8,278 nt of DNA from Sulfurimonas sp. (GCA_002733155.1 NVUO01000024.1:30318-38595), one strand, 5' to 3'. Positions 1 to 6,544 are shown, counted from the first letter of the stretch. The notes: generated by a model from the letters alone, not told the origin. Numbers and translations: made by a program.

Positions 1-370
1 AAAAGAAAATTACAAAAATGAAATCTCCCGTGCTAGAACATTTGGATTTTTACATGAAGTTCAATATCTTCGCTCAATTGGTTTAGCACTTGGTGGATCA
101 TTAGAAAATGCTGTTGTCTTAGATGAGAAAAAAGTTTTAAATCCTGAGGGATTAAGGTTTAGTGATGAGTTTGTAAGACATAAAATCTTAGATGCTATTG
201 GTGATATGTCTTTAATTGGTATGAATTTTGTAGGTAATTATGAGGCTATGGCTGGAAGTCATGATTTGAACCATAAGTTAACATTAGAATTGTTGAAAAA
301 TCCAGAAAACTATGAAGTAATAGAACTAGTTGGTGAAAAAACTGCTGATTTAGAAAAAGCATATGCCTAA
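1..370 (+). CDS. lpxC: LpxC, UDP-3-O-acyl-N-acetylglucosamine deacetylase (C-terminal part, cut by window start)
   Basis: LpxC is the zinc-dependent cytoplasmic deacetylase that makes the committed step of lipid A synthesis, so the organism is Gram-negative with an outer membrane. The window enters the gene in frame at base 2 and shows the last 122 residues, ending in TAA at 368-370. The fragment carries family hallmarks: ISRARTFGF near its start, LALGGSLENAVV, then FVRHKILDAIGD. The His codon at 179-181 and the Asp codon at 191-193 match the zinc ligands His238 and Asp242 of the E. coli enzyme. The His codon at 260-262, in AGSHDLNHK, matches the catalytic His265. Nothing in the visible part looks damaged. 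The 5' half lies outside the window. Its stop overlaps the start of the next gene by 8 bases, so the two are probably translationally coupled. Confidence 0.96.
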   Translation, partial: KENYKNEISRARTFGFLHEVQYLRSIGLALGGSLENAVVLDEKKVLNPEGLRFSDEFVRHKILDAIGDMSLIGMNFVGNYEAMAGSHDLNHKLTLELLKNPENYEVIELVGEKTADLEKAYA

Positions 371-827
371 AAGTGTAGATCTTGTTTTTATAACCTTATC
401 CTCACCTATCTTAATAGGTGTATATGAAAATGAAAAACTTATATATCAAATACAAAGTGATGAAAAAAGTTCAGATATCCTACCTAAGTTATATTTGGAC
501 TTATCAAATAAGTATGAAATAAAAAAACTTTTTTATGCAAATGGACCAGGTAGTTTTATGGCTATTAAAGTAGCCTATATTTTTTTAAAATCTATAAGTA
601 TATTAAAAAAAATACCGCTTTTTTCTACAAATGCATTTTATTTCAATGAAAATCAGCCAATAAAAGCGATAGGAAAGCTCTTTTTTGTTAAAATTTCATC
701 AGAAATAAAAACTCAAAAATTAGAAACAGTACCAGAAGTTAAATTTAAACTTCCAGATGTACTTGATTATAGTGAGTTTAGCACCATAACGACACCTCTT
801 TACGGGATTGGAGCTGTAGGAAATTGA
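363..827 (+). CDS. tsaB: Short TsaB-like protein (tRNA t6A37 threonylcarbamoylation, partner of TsaD)
   Basis: A 154-residue protein that I assign to the TsaB (YeaZ) family, whose members form a cytoplasmic complex with TsaD and TsaE that adds threonylcarbamoyl to A37 of ANN-decoding tRNAs. The main evidence is GPGSF at residues 61-65, preceded by a short helix-like stretch and LFYAN, which matches the TsaB GPGSFTGLR motif and its setting. Residues 5-20 form the expected first beta hairpin of an ASKHA fold, but the usual DTS motif is replaced by TLSS. After GPGSF the typical TGLRIG reads MAIKVA. The usual length is about 220-240 residues, so the C-terminal half is reduced to a stub. The start at 363 overlaps lpxC by 8 bases with no strong Shine-Dalgarno, as expected for coupling. 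I see no frame-shifted remnant of the missing half downstream. The family call is moderately sure; catalytic or structural competence is not. Confidence 0.7.
   Translation: MPKSVDLVFITLSSPILIGVYENEKLIYQIQSDEKSSDILPKLYLDLSNKYEIKKLFYANGPGSFMAIKVAYIFLKSISILKKIPLFSTNAFYFNENQPIKAIGKLFFVKISSEIKTQKLETVPEVKFKLPDVLDYSEFSTITTPLYGIGAVGN
403..420 (+). repeat. 7-bp perfect inverted repeat inside the start of tsaB
   Basis: CACCTAT (403-409) and ATAGGTG (414-420) are perfect complements around a 4-base loop. The hairpin starts 33 bases after the lpxC stop. No T-run follows, so it is not an intrinsic terminator. A stem of this size is expected several times by chance in 8 kb of this base composition, so it may mean nothing. 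Confidence 0.4.
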
Positions 828-866
828 AAAATTTCTCTCGCCTAAGGCGAAGCTTTAGTGACTGAA

Positions 867-872
867 TATAAT
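867..872 (+). promoter_or_regulatory. Candidate sigma-70 -10 box (TATAAT) for the thrB-infB operon
   Basis: A perfect TATAAT sits in the non-coding gap, 48 bases before the thrB start. No TTGACA-like -35 lies at the usual distance upstream, but Campylobacterota housekeeping promoters generally lack a conserved -35. A start about 7 bases downstream would give a leader of roughly 40 bases. It overlaps the left arm of hairpin C, so an RNA started here would lack a complete hairpin C. AT-rich DNA gives such hexamers by chance, so this is tentative. Confidence 0.4.
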
Positions 873-908
873 CTTGACTTTGTTAAGATTATCTGAGAGG
901 TAGAAAAA

Positions 909-914
909 AGAGGA
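909..914 (+). promoter_or_regulatory. Ribosome binding site deciding the TTG start of thrB
   Basis: AGAGGA lies 6 bases before TTG at 921 and is the only Shine-Dalgarno near the N-terminus. It fixes the unusual start codon, which also gives the family's expected beginning [17 protein letters not shown]. The core AAAGAGG (907-913) is complementary to CCTCTTT at 795-801, inside the end of tsaB. Confidence 0.75.
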
Positions 915-920
915 ATATAA

Positions 921-1802
921 TTGATAATAAGTGTACCAGCTACATCTGCTAATCTTGGACCAGGTTTTGATTCTTTAGGTTTAGCCGTTGATTTAAGAAA
1001 CAAGGTTGAATTTCACCCTTCGAAATTTTTTAGTGTATCTATAAAAGGTGAGGGTGAACATAACCCTAGACTTAAAGGTAATAATCTTTTTGTTAGTATT
1101 TTTAATGAACATTATGGACGTCTTACAAAGAAAAAACAAAACTTTAAATTTACTTTTTATAACCAGATTCCAATGTCTCGTGGTCTTGGCTCATCTTCAG
1201 CTGTAATAGTTTCAGCTGTAGCTTCAGCTCATGAAGCTGCAGGTATTAGAGTATCTAAGAGGCGTATTTTAAATCATGCACTTGTTTATGAACCACATCC
1301 TGATAATATTACACCAGCTGTAATGGGTGGTTTTAATGCAGCTACAGTTGAGAAATCAAAGGTGTTTTCGCAAAAAAAACACCTTCCTGATTATATAAAA
1401 GCTATAGTAGTAATTCCAAACAAGCAGATGAATACATCTAAATCACGTACAATATTGCCTAGGTCTTACTCTAAGGAAAATTCTGTATACAACTTATCAC
1501 ATACAGCTCTTAGTGTAGCGGCATTTTTTAATGAAGATTGGGAGATGTTAAAACTAGCATCTCAAGATAGATTTCATCAAAAAGCAAGAATGAAAATGTT
1601 ACCTGAACTTTTTTCAGTACAAAAAATTGCATATGAAAGTGGTGCTTTAATGAGCACGTTATCAGGAAGTGGTTCTACGTTTTTTTCAATGTCTTATGAT
1701 GAAGATGCACCAATGATTGCAAATAGATTAAAACAAAAATTTCCTGAATTTATAGTGAAAATTCTAGATTTTGACAATGATGGCTTAATTATAGAGAGAT
1801 AA
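921..1802 (+). CDS. thrB: Homoserine kinase ThrB (GHMP kinase family)
   Basis: ThrB phosphorylates L-homoserine with ATP in the cytoplasm; threonine synthase then converts the product to threonine. All three GHMP motifs are present. They are [15 protein letters not shown] at residues 6-20, the ATP-binding loop [11 protein letters not shown] at 84-94, and the C-terminal LSGSGST at 247-253. [14 protein letters not shown] at 124-137 corresponds to the ThrB EGHPDNVAPA segment. The length of 293 residues is normal for the family. The TTG start is chosen because it has a good Shine-Dalgarno and gives the canonical N-terminus; no in-frame ATG lies close by. Neither thrA nor thrC adjoins it; the gene sits between a tsaB-like gene and the translation genes, as I recall for other Campylobacterota. 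An 8-A run at 1372-1379 lies within a strong hairpin in the coding region. Confidence 0.96.
   Translation: MIISVPATSANLGPGFDSLGLAVDLRNKVEFHPSKFFSVSIKGEGEHNPRLKGNNLFVSIFNEHYGRLTKKKQNFKFTFYNQIPMSRGLGSSSAVIVSAVASAHEAAGIRVSKRRILNHALVYEPHPDNITPAVMGGFNAATVEKSKVFSQKKHLPDYIKAIVVIPNKQMNTSKSRTILPRSYSKENSVYNLSHTALSVAAFFNEDWEMLKLASQDRFHQKARMKMLPELFSVQKIAYESGALMSTLSGSGSTFFSMSYDEDAPMIANRLKQKFPEFIVKILDFDNDGLIIER
1359..1385 (+). repeat. 10-bp perfect inverted repeat within thrB
   Basis: AAGGTGTTTT (1359-1368) pairs without mismatch with AAAACACCTT (1376-1385) around a 7-base loop, CGCAAAA. It encodes roughly residues 147-155, a lysine-rich stretch just after the substrate-binding region and probably a surface loop. 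No T-run follows on the + strand. A perfect 10-bp stem with a short loop is unlikely by chance in a window of this size. No function is known to me. Confidence 0.55.
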
Positions 1803-1823
1803 TAGTCTTTACACCTATTAATT

Positions 1824-1831
1824 GAAGGAAG
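1824..1831 (+). promoter_or_regulatory. Ribosome binding site supporting the ATG start of ylxR
   Basis: GAAGGAAG ends 11 bases before ATG 1843, a slightly long but workable spacing. The longer reading from TTG 1822 would contain this site within its own coding sequence and has no Shine-Dalgarno upstream. The ATG is therefore preferred. Confidence 0.65.
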
Positions 1832-1842
1832 TTTTAGATATA

Positions 1843-2106
1843 ATGGCGAAAAATTTTCATAAACCTACTAGAATGTGCGTATCTTGTAGACAAAGATTCA
1901 AACAAGAGAATCTTGTTAGACTTCATTGTGTAAATAGTGAAGTTGAACTATATAATGGTTATGGTAGAAGTTTTTATTTATGTAAGATTTGTTTAGAAGA
2001 TGAAAAAAGAACATTAAAAGCGTTAATGCGCCAATGCCGTACTTCAAACAAAGATAAACTTATGATTAGACTAAAGGAGATCATCACTGATGACAGAAAA
2101 AGTTAA
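1843..2106 (+). CDS. ylxR: YlxR-family (DUF448) RNA-binding protein
   Basis: A small basic protein of 87 residues from ATG 1843. YlxR proteins are usually encoded just upstream of infB, as here. The B. subtilis member (RnpM) has been reported to bind RNase P RNA and modulate the enzyme; whether that holds in this lineage is unknown. The family signature is clear: PTRMCVSCR at residues 8-16, and [11 protein letters not shown] at 40-50. The paired cysteines Cys12/Cys15 and Cys47/Cys50 could bind a metal, which is an inference from spacing. An in-frame TTG at 1822 would add seven residues but lacks a ribosome binding site. The 3' end overlaps infB by 17 bases, and the infB Shine-Dalgarno lies inside ylxR, so ylxR translation probably influences IF2 production. 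Confidence 0.9.
   Translation: MAKNFHKPTRMCVSCRQRFKQENLVRLHCVNSEVELYNGYGRSFYLCKICLEDEKRTLKALMRQCRTSNKDKLMIRLKEIITDDRKS
2073..2093 (+). promoter_or_regulatory. infB ribosome binding site plus small start-codon hairpin
   Basis: AAAGGAGA (2073-2080) is a near-consensus Shine-Dalgarno 9 bases before ATG 2090. Right after it, TCATC (2081-2085) can pair with GATGA (2089-2093) and enclose the start codon in the stem. Both elements lie within the end of ylxR, so ribosomes finishing ylxR would open them. The RBS call is strong; a role for the 5-bp hairpin is speculative. Confidence 0.65.
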
Positions 2107-4729
2107 AGTACACGAAATTGCAAAAGAGCTAGGTATTGCTTCAAAAGATGTAATTAAAAAAGCTTCCGATATGGGTATTGAGGTTAAATCAGCACAAAGT
2201 TCAGTAACAATGGAGCAAGCTGAGGGCTTAGCAAATTTTATTATAAATGGTGAATCATCTTCAGAAACTGATAAACCAGCAACTACTACTCCTGAAAAAG
2301 CAAATAGTGATACTTCAAATAAGGAAGAAACTCCAAAAGCTAATGTAATTGAGACTCCTAAACAAGATGAAAAAATAGTAGCTGAAAAAGTAGTAGAAAA
2401 AACTCAAGAAGTTACTAAAGAATTAAAGTCTGAAGAAAAAATCCCAGAAGTTACTAAAGAAGTTGGTAAAGTTCAAAAAGTCGAGACAAAAGTGGATAAA
2501 AAAACTACAGTAGAAAAAGTTAGTCCTATAAAAATTGTACAACCTCGCGTAATTAAAAGATCTGGTTTAAAAATTGTTAGAAAGAAAAAACCAAAAATAG
2601 AAAATACTTATACAGCACCCATGAAAAATGTATCAGTATCTTCATATGGTAAGATGAGTGCAGAGGTTTTAAAAGAGTTAGCATCTAAGAAAAAGATTAA
2701 ACAATCAAGCACTTATGCTAAGAAACAAGAGCAGGGTAAAAGAATGGACATCTTTGGTGGTTCAATGATTGATGTATCTATGGATATGGATGATCAAGTA
2801 ACTTTATTAGATCTTAACTCTACTGAGCGTGCACCATTGCCTATTGAAGAGCCTAGAAGACCTCGTACACCAAGACCAGCTGGTAGAAATGCGAATAAGA
2901 AACAAGCTCCACGTGGAAGAAAAGTTTCTCGTGATAAACGTAAAAAATATGCAAAAGCTACTCAAGAAGAAGAGATAGTTACTCATGTAGAGATTCCAGA
3001 GGATATCCGTGTATATGAGTTTGCTGAAAAACTTAAGCGCCCAATGTCTGATGTGATTAAGGTTTTATTTGACCTTGGTATGATGATGACAAAAAATGAC
3101 TTTTTAGGTAATGATGAGATTGAAATACTTTCTGAAGAGTTTGAAGTAGATGTTACCATAATTGACCCTAAAGATGAGTTTACTCATGATGAAGCAAATA
3201 TTGAAGATGATCCAGATGCATCAGAAAGACCACCTATTATTACAATTATGGGTCATGTTGATCATGGTAAAACTTCATTACTAGATGCTATACGTAAAGC
3301 TAAAGTAACTGAGAGCGAGGCTGGTGGAATCACTCAGCATATTGGTGCTTATACAGTTAGGCATAATAAAAAAGATATAACATTTATAGATACACCAGGT
3401 CACGCAGCATTTTCTCATATGCGTAAACGTGGTACTGATATTACAGATATTATCATTATTGTTGTAGCAGCTGATGATGGAGTTAAGCCTCAAACAGAAG
3501 AAGTAATTAAATTAGCTAAAGAATCTGGGGCACCAGTTATTGTAGCACTTAATAAAATGGATAAAGATACAGCTCAACCAGATATGGTTAAAGGTCAAAT
3601 GGCTGAACATGGTTTAAATCCAGTTGATTGGGGTGGGGATGTAGAGTTTGTTCCTGTGTCTGCAAAGTCAGGAATGGGTCTTGATGACTTACTAGAAAAT
3701 ATTCTTTTAACTGCTGAAGTACTTGAATTAAAAGCAAATAAAAATGTAATGGCAAAAGCTGCTGTTGTTGAAGCATCTTTAGAAAAAGGTCGTGGACCAG
3801 TAGCTACAGTAATTGTTCAAAATGGTACACTAAAAGTTGGTGATTATGTAGTTTGTGGTTCAGCTTATGGACGTGTTAAAGCACTTATAGATGAAAATAA
3901 TAAACAAATCAAAGCTTTACTTCCAAGTCATACAGCTCAAGTAGCTGGACTAAGTGAAGTACCATCATCTGGTGAAGTTATGCAAGTTATGGTTAGTGAT
4001 AAAGATGCTAAAGAGTTTGCGCTTAAACGTCATGATTATGATAGACACAAAGAGTTATCTCATTCTAAAAAATCAACTCTAGAAGATATGACTTCTATGA
4101 TTGCAGAGGGTAAACTCAAATCTCTTAAAGTTGTACTTAAAACAGATGTACATGGTACATTAGAGGCTCTGAAGTCTTCATTACTTGAACTTAGAAATGA
4201 AGAGGTTAAGATTGATGTTATTTCAACTGGAGTTGGTGGTATCACAGAAAATGATGTTGAATTGGCAAGTGCAAGTGATAATTGTATATTATTAGGATTT
4301 AATATTCGTCCAACTGGTTTAGTTAAAGCATTAGCTAAACAAAGAGGTATTGAGATTAGAAATTATTCTATAATTTATCAACTTCTTGATGATGTAACTG
4401 CTATGCTTACTGGCATGATGGCACCAAAATTCACTGAAGAAAATACTGGTCAAGCTGATGTTAAAAATACTTTCAAAACACCAAAAGGCATGATTGCTGG
4501 TTGTGTAGTTGTTGATGGTAGACTTATCCGCGGTGGTCTTGTTCGTGTTATCCGTGAAGGTGTAGTTATTTTTGAAGGTGAACTTACTTCACTTAAACGT
4601 TTCAAAGATGATGTTGAAGAGATTGGTAATGGTTATGAGTGTGGTGTTGGTATTAAAGGTTATGACGATGTTATAGTTGGTGATGTCATTGAAACATTTA
4701 AAAAAGTTGAGCAAAAAACTTCTCTATGA
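2090..4729 (+). CDS. infB: Translation initiation factor IF2
   Basis: IF2 is the GTPase that brings fMet-tRNA to the 30S subunit and promotes 50S joining. The length of 879 residues is typical of IF2 proteins with a long N-terminus. Domains in order: an IF2_N three-helix module at about 1-52; a low-complexity Lys/Glu/Thr-rich linker at about 53-180; a basic Arg/Pro/Lys segment at about 255-287; a second IF2_N module at about 303-357; the G domain from about 381; then the beta-barrel domain II, domain III and the tRNA-binding C-terminal barrel. The GTPase motifs are intact: GHVDHGKT at 388-395, GGIT from 412, DTPGH at 434-438, NKMD at 488-491 and SAK at 524-526. The gene overlaps ylxR upstream and rbfA downstream (ATGA), so it is translated as part of a coupled block. 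The minus-strand open frames within it are shadows. Confidence 0.99.
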   Translation: MTEKVKVHEIAKELGIASKDVIKKASDMGIEVKSAQSSVTMEQAEGLANFIINGESSSETDKPATTTPEKANSDTSNKEETPKANVIETPKQDEKIVAEKVVEKTQEVTKELKSEEKIPEVTKEVGKVQKVETKVDKKTTVEKVSPIKIVQPRVIKRSGLKIVRKKKPKIENTYTAPMKNVSVSSYGKMSAEVLKELASKKKIKQSSTYAKKQEQGKRMDIFGGSMIDVSMDMDDQVTLLDLNSTERAPLPIEEPRRPRTPRPAGRNANKKQAPRGRKVSRDKRKKYAKATQEEEIVTHVEIPEDIRVYEFAEKLKRPMSDVIKVLFDLGMMMTKNDFLGNDEIEILSEEFEVDVTIIDPKDEFTHDEANIEDDPDASERPPIITIMGHVDHGKTSLLDAIRKAKVTESEAGGITQHIGAYTVRHNKKDITFIDTPGHAAFSHMRKRGTDITDIIIIVVAADDGVKPQTEEVIKLAKESGAPVIVALNKMDKDTAQPDMVKGQMAEHGLNPVDWGGDVEFVPVSAKSGMGLDDLLENILLTAEVLELKANKNVMAKAAVVEASLEKGRGPVATVIVQNGTLKVGDYVVCGSAYGRVKALIDENNKQIKALLPSHTAQVAGLSEVPSSGEVMQVMVSDKDAKEFALKRHDYDRHKELSHSKKSTLEDMTSMIAEGKLKSLKVVLKTDVHGTLEALKSSLLELRNEEVKIDVISTGVGGITENDVELASASDNCILLGFNIRPTGLVKALAKQRGIEIRNYSIIYQLLDDVTAMLTGMMAPKFTEENTGQADVKNTFKTPKGMIAGCVVVDGRLIRGGLVRVIREGVVIFEGELTSLKRFKDDVEEIGNGYECGVGIKGYDDVIVGDVIETFKKVEQKTSL
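2407..2461 (+). repeat. 16-base direct repeat in the IF2 linker
   Basis: AGAAGTTACTAAAGAA occurs at 2407-2422 and again at 2446-2461, 39 bases apart and in frame, so EVTKE is encoded twice (IF2 residues 107-111 and 120-124). It lies in the low-complexity Lys/Glu-rich linker, where such repeats commonly expand or contract without harm. It is likely a trace of local duplication rather than a functional site. Confidence 0.7.
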
Positions 4730-5076
4730 CAGAGGCGCAAATAAAATTAAAAAGAACTGAGTCGCTTCTTGCGGAGTTAATCCCAGAAGCTCTTGCTTCA
4801 CTTAATGATAAAAGACTTCATGAAGTAGATATACTTGAAGTTAAATGCTCTCGTGGTAAAAGTGATGCGAAAGTTTATCTTGACCCTAAAGATTTATCTG
4901 AACAAGGCAAAAGAGATTATTTAAAATTATTAGCTAAAGCTCGTCCTATAGTTGAAACATTTTGTTTAAAAGATCAGGGCTGGTATAAATGCCCAACACT
5001 TACATTTGAATTTGATGAACAATTAGAAAAATCAAAGAAAATAGAAGAACTTTTTAAGCGTATAGCTAAAGACTAA
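4726..5076 (+). CDS. rbfA: Ribosome-binding factor A (30S maturation)
   Basis: RbfA is a small KH-fold protein that binds immature 30S subunits near the 5' end of 16S rRNA and helps late processing. The length of 116 residues is normal. Family features are the N-terminal helix with [11 protein letters not shown] at about 17-27, the beta strand segment [19 protein letters not shown] at about 36-54, and the C-terminal strand-helix [21 protein letters not shown] at about 89-109. This last part matches the usual PELxFxxDxSxxxxxxIxxLL pattern. It starts on the ATGA that overlaps the infB stop by 4 bases and has no clear Shine-Dalgarno of its own, so it is probably read by terminating infB ribosomes. 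A 4-bp hairpin (4722-4725 with 4731-4734) puts the start codon in its loop, though a stem that short is expected by chance. Confidence 0.92.
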   Translation: MTEAQIKLKRTESLLAELIPEALASLNDKRLHEVDILEVKCSRGKSDAKVYLDPKDLSEQGKRDYLKLLAKARPIVETFCLKDQGWYKCPTLTFEFDEQLEKSKKIEELFKRIAKD

Positions 5077-5079
5077 GGA
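5074..5079 (+). promoter_or_regulatory. Ribosome binding site of rimP overlapping the rbfA stop
   Basis: TAAGGA uses the rbfA stop codon as its first three bases and lies 8 bases before ATG 5088. This places termination and re-initiation side by side and supports the chosen rimP start. Confidence 0.65.
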
Positions 5080-5087
5080 TACATAGT

Positions 5088-5537
5088 ATGGGTCTAGAAA
5101 AAGATATAAATGCATTAGTTAATTCTGTAGATTTAGAGTTATTTGATACTAGTTTAGTAAGTGAAGGTGATGAGACTATTTACCGTGTAAGTGTGTTTTC
5201 ACGTGAGTTTAAAGATGGAAAAAGAAAATCTGTAAGTCTAGATTTGTGTGTTGAATTAACTCATCTTCTCTCGCCTCTTTTAGATGTATCACCTCCAGTA
5301 TCAGGTGACTATAGACTTGAAGTTGGAAGTCCTGGTATAGAAAGAAAATTGACTAATTTATCTCAGTTTAAAATGAGTATAGGTGAGAAAATATCACTTC
5401 TACTTAAAGACAAAAGTAAAGTAAAAGCCTTATTAATTAAGGTAGAAGAGTCTAAAATATTTTTTGAAGCTGATGGTGAAGAAGATTCAGTTGATTTTAG
5501 AGATATACTCAAAGCGAAAACATATTTTGAATGGTAG
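5088..5537 (+). CDS. rimP: Ribosome maturation factor RimP
   Basis: RimP binds the early 30S assembly intermediate and helps load protein S12 and its neighbours. The 149-residue length fits the family. The defining signature is YRLEVGSPGIERKL at residues 75-88, the counterpart of YxLEVSSPGLDRPL. It is followed by a C-terminal SH3-like barrel of short strands (about 97-146). The N-terminal half is the expected alpha-beta domain. Unlike the common rimP-nusA-infB-rbfA order, rimP here comes after rbfA, and no nusA is present in the window. The stop overlaps the following ribD start by 7 bases (ATGGTAG). Confidence 0.93.
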   Translation: MGLEKDINALVNSVDLELFDTSLVSEGDETIYRVSVFSREFKDGKRKSVSLDLCVELTHLLSPLLDVSPPVSGDYRLEVGSPGIERKLTNLSQFKMSIGEKISLLLKDKSKVKALLIKVEESKIFFEADGEEDSVDFRDILKAKTYFEW

Positions 5538-6541
5538 TAGATACTAACTTTTATATGAATCTAGCCCTTACAGAGGCATGGAAATATCAAGGATTAACTT
5601 ATCCGAATCCAGCAGTAGGTTGTGTCATTCTAGGTCAAGATAATGTACTTTTAGCTATAGAGGCTCACAAAAAAGCTGGTGAGGCTCATGCTGAAGTATT
5701 AGCTCTTCAGGTTGCATACGCAAGTCTTAGTGAAAATAAAGAAATTTTAAATTTATCTAAGTCATCAGATATACACAATTATTTACTACAAAATCACAAT
5801 AATATTTTCAATAATATATCACTTTTTACTACTTTAGAGCCATGTTCACATCTAGGTAGGACTCCATCTTGTGCCTTACTTATCTCACAAATGGGTATAA
5901 AAAAAGTTTATGTAGGTTCTTTAGATACAAATAAAGTGGCCTTAGGTGGAAATAAAATATTAGAGCAAAATAATATATTTGTACAAAATTCTATATTAAA
6001 AAAAGAGTGTGATGATTTAGTTTTTCCATTTAAATCATGGCAAAAGAAAAATTTTGTATTTTTTAAATGGGCACAAAGATTAAATGGTACTACTGATGGT
6101 GGTGCTATAAGCTCAAGTGAGACTAGGGTTTTGACACATTCTATGCGTGATGTATGTGACTTATTAGTTATAGGTGGAAATACCGTTAGAATTGATAGGC
6201 CAACCCTTGATGCTAGAGATGTAAAAGGTAAGGCTCCAGATATTTTGATTTATTCAAAACAAAAGAATTTTGACAAAAGTATAGCTTTATTTAATGTAAA
6301 AAATAGAAAAGTAATAATTAGTCATACTTTAGATGAAATAAGTAATTACAAAAATATTATGATTGAGGGTAGCTCAAAGATGTTTGCATTAACTTTGGAT
6401 ATTACTGATTATTATTTATCATATATATCACCAAGTTTTGGTGGAGATAAAGGTTTTAGTAAAATAGATGAAAAATTTCAAATTTTAAATGTACAAAAAG
6501 AAGAAAAAGATATAATTATGTGGATTAAAAGGGATATATAA
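5531..6541 (+). CDS. ribD: Bifunctional riboflavin biosynthesis protein RibD (deaminase/reductase)
   Basis: RibD performs two consecutive steps of riboflavin synthesis: deamination of the diaminopyrimidine phosphate made from GTP, then NADPH-dependent reduction of its ribose chain. The N-terminal zinc deaminase domain (about 5-150) has HAEVLAL with His53 and Glu55, and EPCSHLGRTPSC with Cys105 and Cys114, so zinc ligands and proton shuttle are intact. The reductase domain (about 172-336) shows KWAQRLNGTTDGG at 179-191 and GGNTVRIDRPTLDAR at 215-229. Two oddities stand out. About 25 extra residues, rich in Asn and Ser, lie between the HAEV and EPC motifs compared with E. coli RibD. The C-terminal part is compact, with EGSSKMF (279-285) where EGG is usual. 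Total length is 336 against about 367 in E. coli. The ATG at 5531 overlaps rimP and lacks a clear Shine-Dalgarno; Met9 (5555) is a less likely start. Confidence 0.93.
   Translation: MVVDTNFYMNLALTEAWKYQGLTYPNPAVGCVILGQDNVLLAIEAHKKAGEAHAEVLALQVAYASLSENKEILNLSKSSDIHNYLLQNHNNIFNNISLFTTLEPCSHLGRTPSCALLISQMGIKKVYVGSLDTNKVALGGNKILEQNNIFVQNSILKKECDDLVFPFKSWQKKNFVFFKWAQRLNGTTDGGAISSSETRVLTHSMRDVCDLLVIGGNTVRIDRPTLDARDVKGKAPDILIYSKQKNFDKSIALFNVKNRKVIISHTLDEISNYKNIMIEGSSKMFALTLDITDYYLSYISPSFGGDKGFSKIDEKFQILNVQKEEKDIIMWIKRDI
6527..6534 (+). promoter_or_regulatory. Ribosome binding site of ubiE
   Basis: AAAAGGGA lies at the end of ribD, 10 bases before ATG 6545. It fits the chosen start and keeps ubiE within the same coupled run. 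Confidence 0.5.
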
Positions 6542-6544
6542 ACT

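Larger units (their letters stand above)
828..920 (+). promoter_or_regulatory. Structured tsaB-thrB intergenic leader with competing hairpins
   Basis: This is the only sizeable gap in the window. Four pairings can be drawn. Hairpin A is TCGCC (838-842) with GGCGA (846-850). Hairpin B is CTAAGGC (842-848) with GCTTTAG (852-858), including one G-U pair. A and B share bases 842-850 and cannot coexist. Hairpin C is 868-877 with 883-892, ten pairs including one G-U. An outer helix pairs CTCTC (835-839) with GAGAG (895-899) and is compatible with B and C but not with A. No U-run follows any stem, so these are not classic terminators. The gap may act as a leader for thrB, an mRNA processing site or an intergenic repeat copy. 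The function is inferred only; the pairings themselves are visible in the sequence. Confidence 0.45.

Noticed and set aside
868..892. Hairpin C as an intrinsic terminator after tsaB
   Set aside because: The stem is AT-rich and followed by CTGAGAGG rather than a T-run, so it does not fit a rho-independent terminator.
828..920. Frame-shifted remainder of tsaB in the gap
   Set aside because: Only 93 bases, with stops in all three + frames and no TsaB-like residues; the gene looks short by design or by old loss.
916..921. Second TATAAT overlapping the thrB start
   Set aside because: A transcript from it would start inside thrB and lack the TTG start; no useful downstream start codon follows. 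Likely chance in AT-rich DNA.
1822..1842. Seven-residue N-terminal extension of YlxR from TTG 1822
   Set aside because: No Shine-Dalgarno before TTG; the good site GAAGGAAG lies between TTG and ATG 1843, and the family N-terminus fits the shorter form.
1839..1844. TATAAT overlapping the ylxR ATG
   Set aside because: It would give RNA beginning within ylxR; probably chance, although an infB-only promoter cannot be fully excluded.
3281..3493. Minus-strand open frame of 70 codons opposite infB
   Set aside because: It lies opposite the most conserved IF2 G-domain motifs; composition reflects the coding strand, with no ribosome binding site or recognisable product.
3588..4245. Two further minus-strand open frames (3588-3776 and 4060-4245)
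   Set aside because: Leu/Gln-rich and Ser/Thr-rich translations are typical antisense shadows of infB; no start signal or family match.
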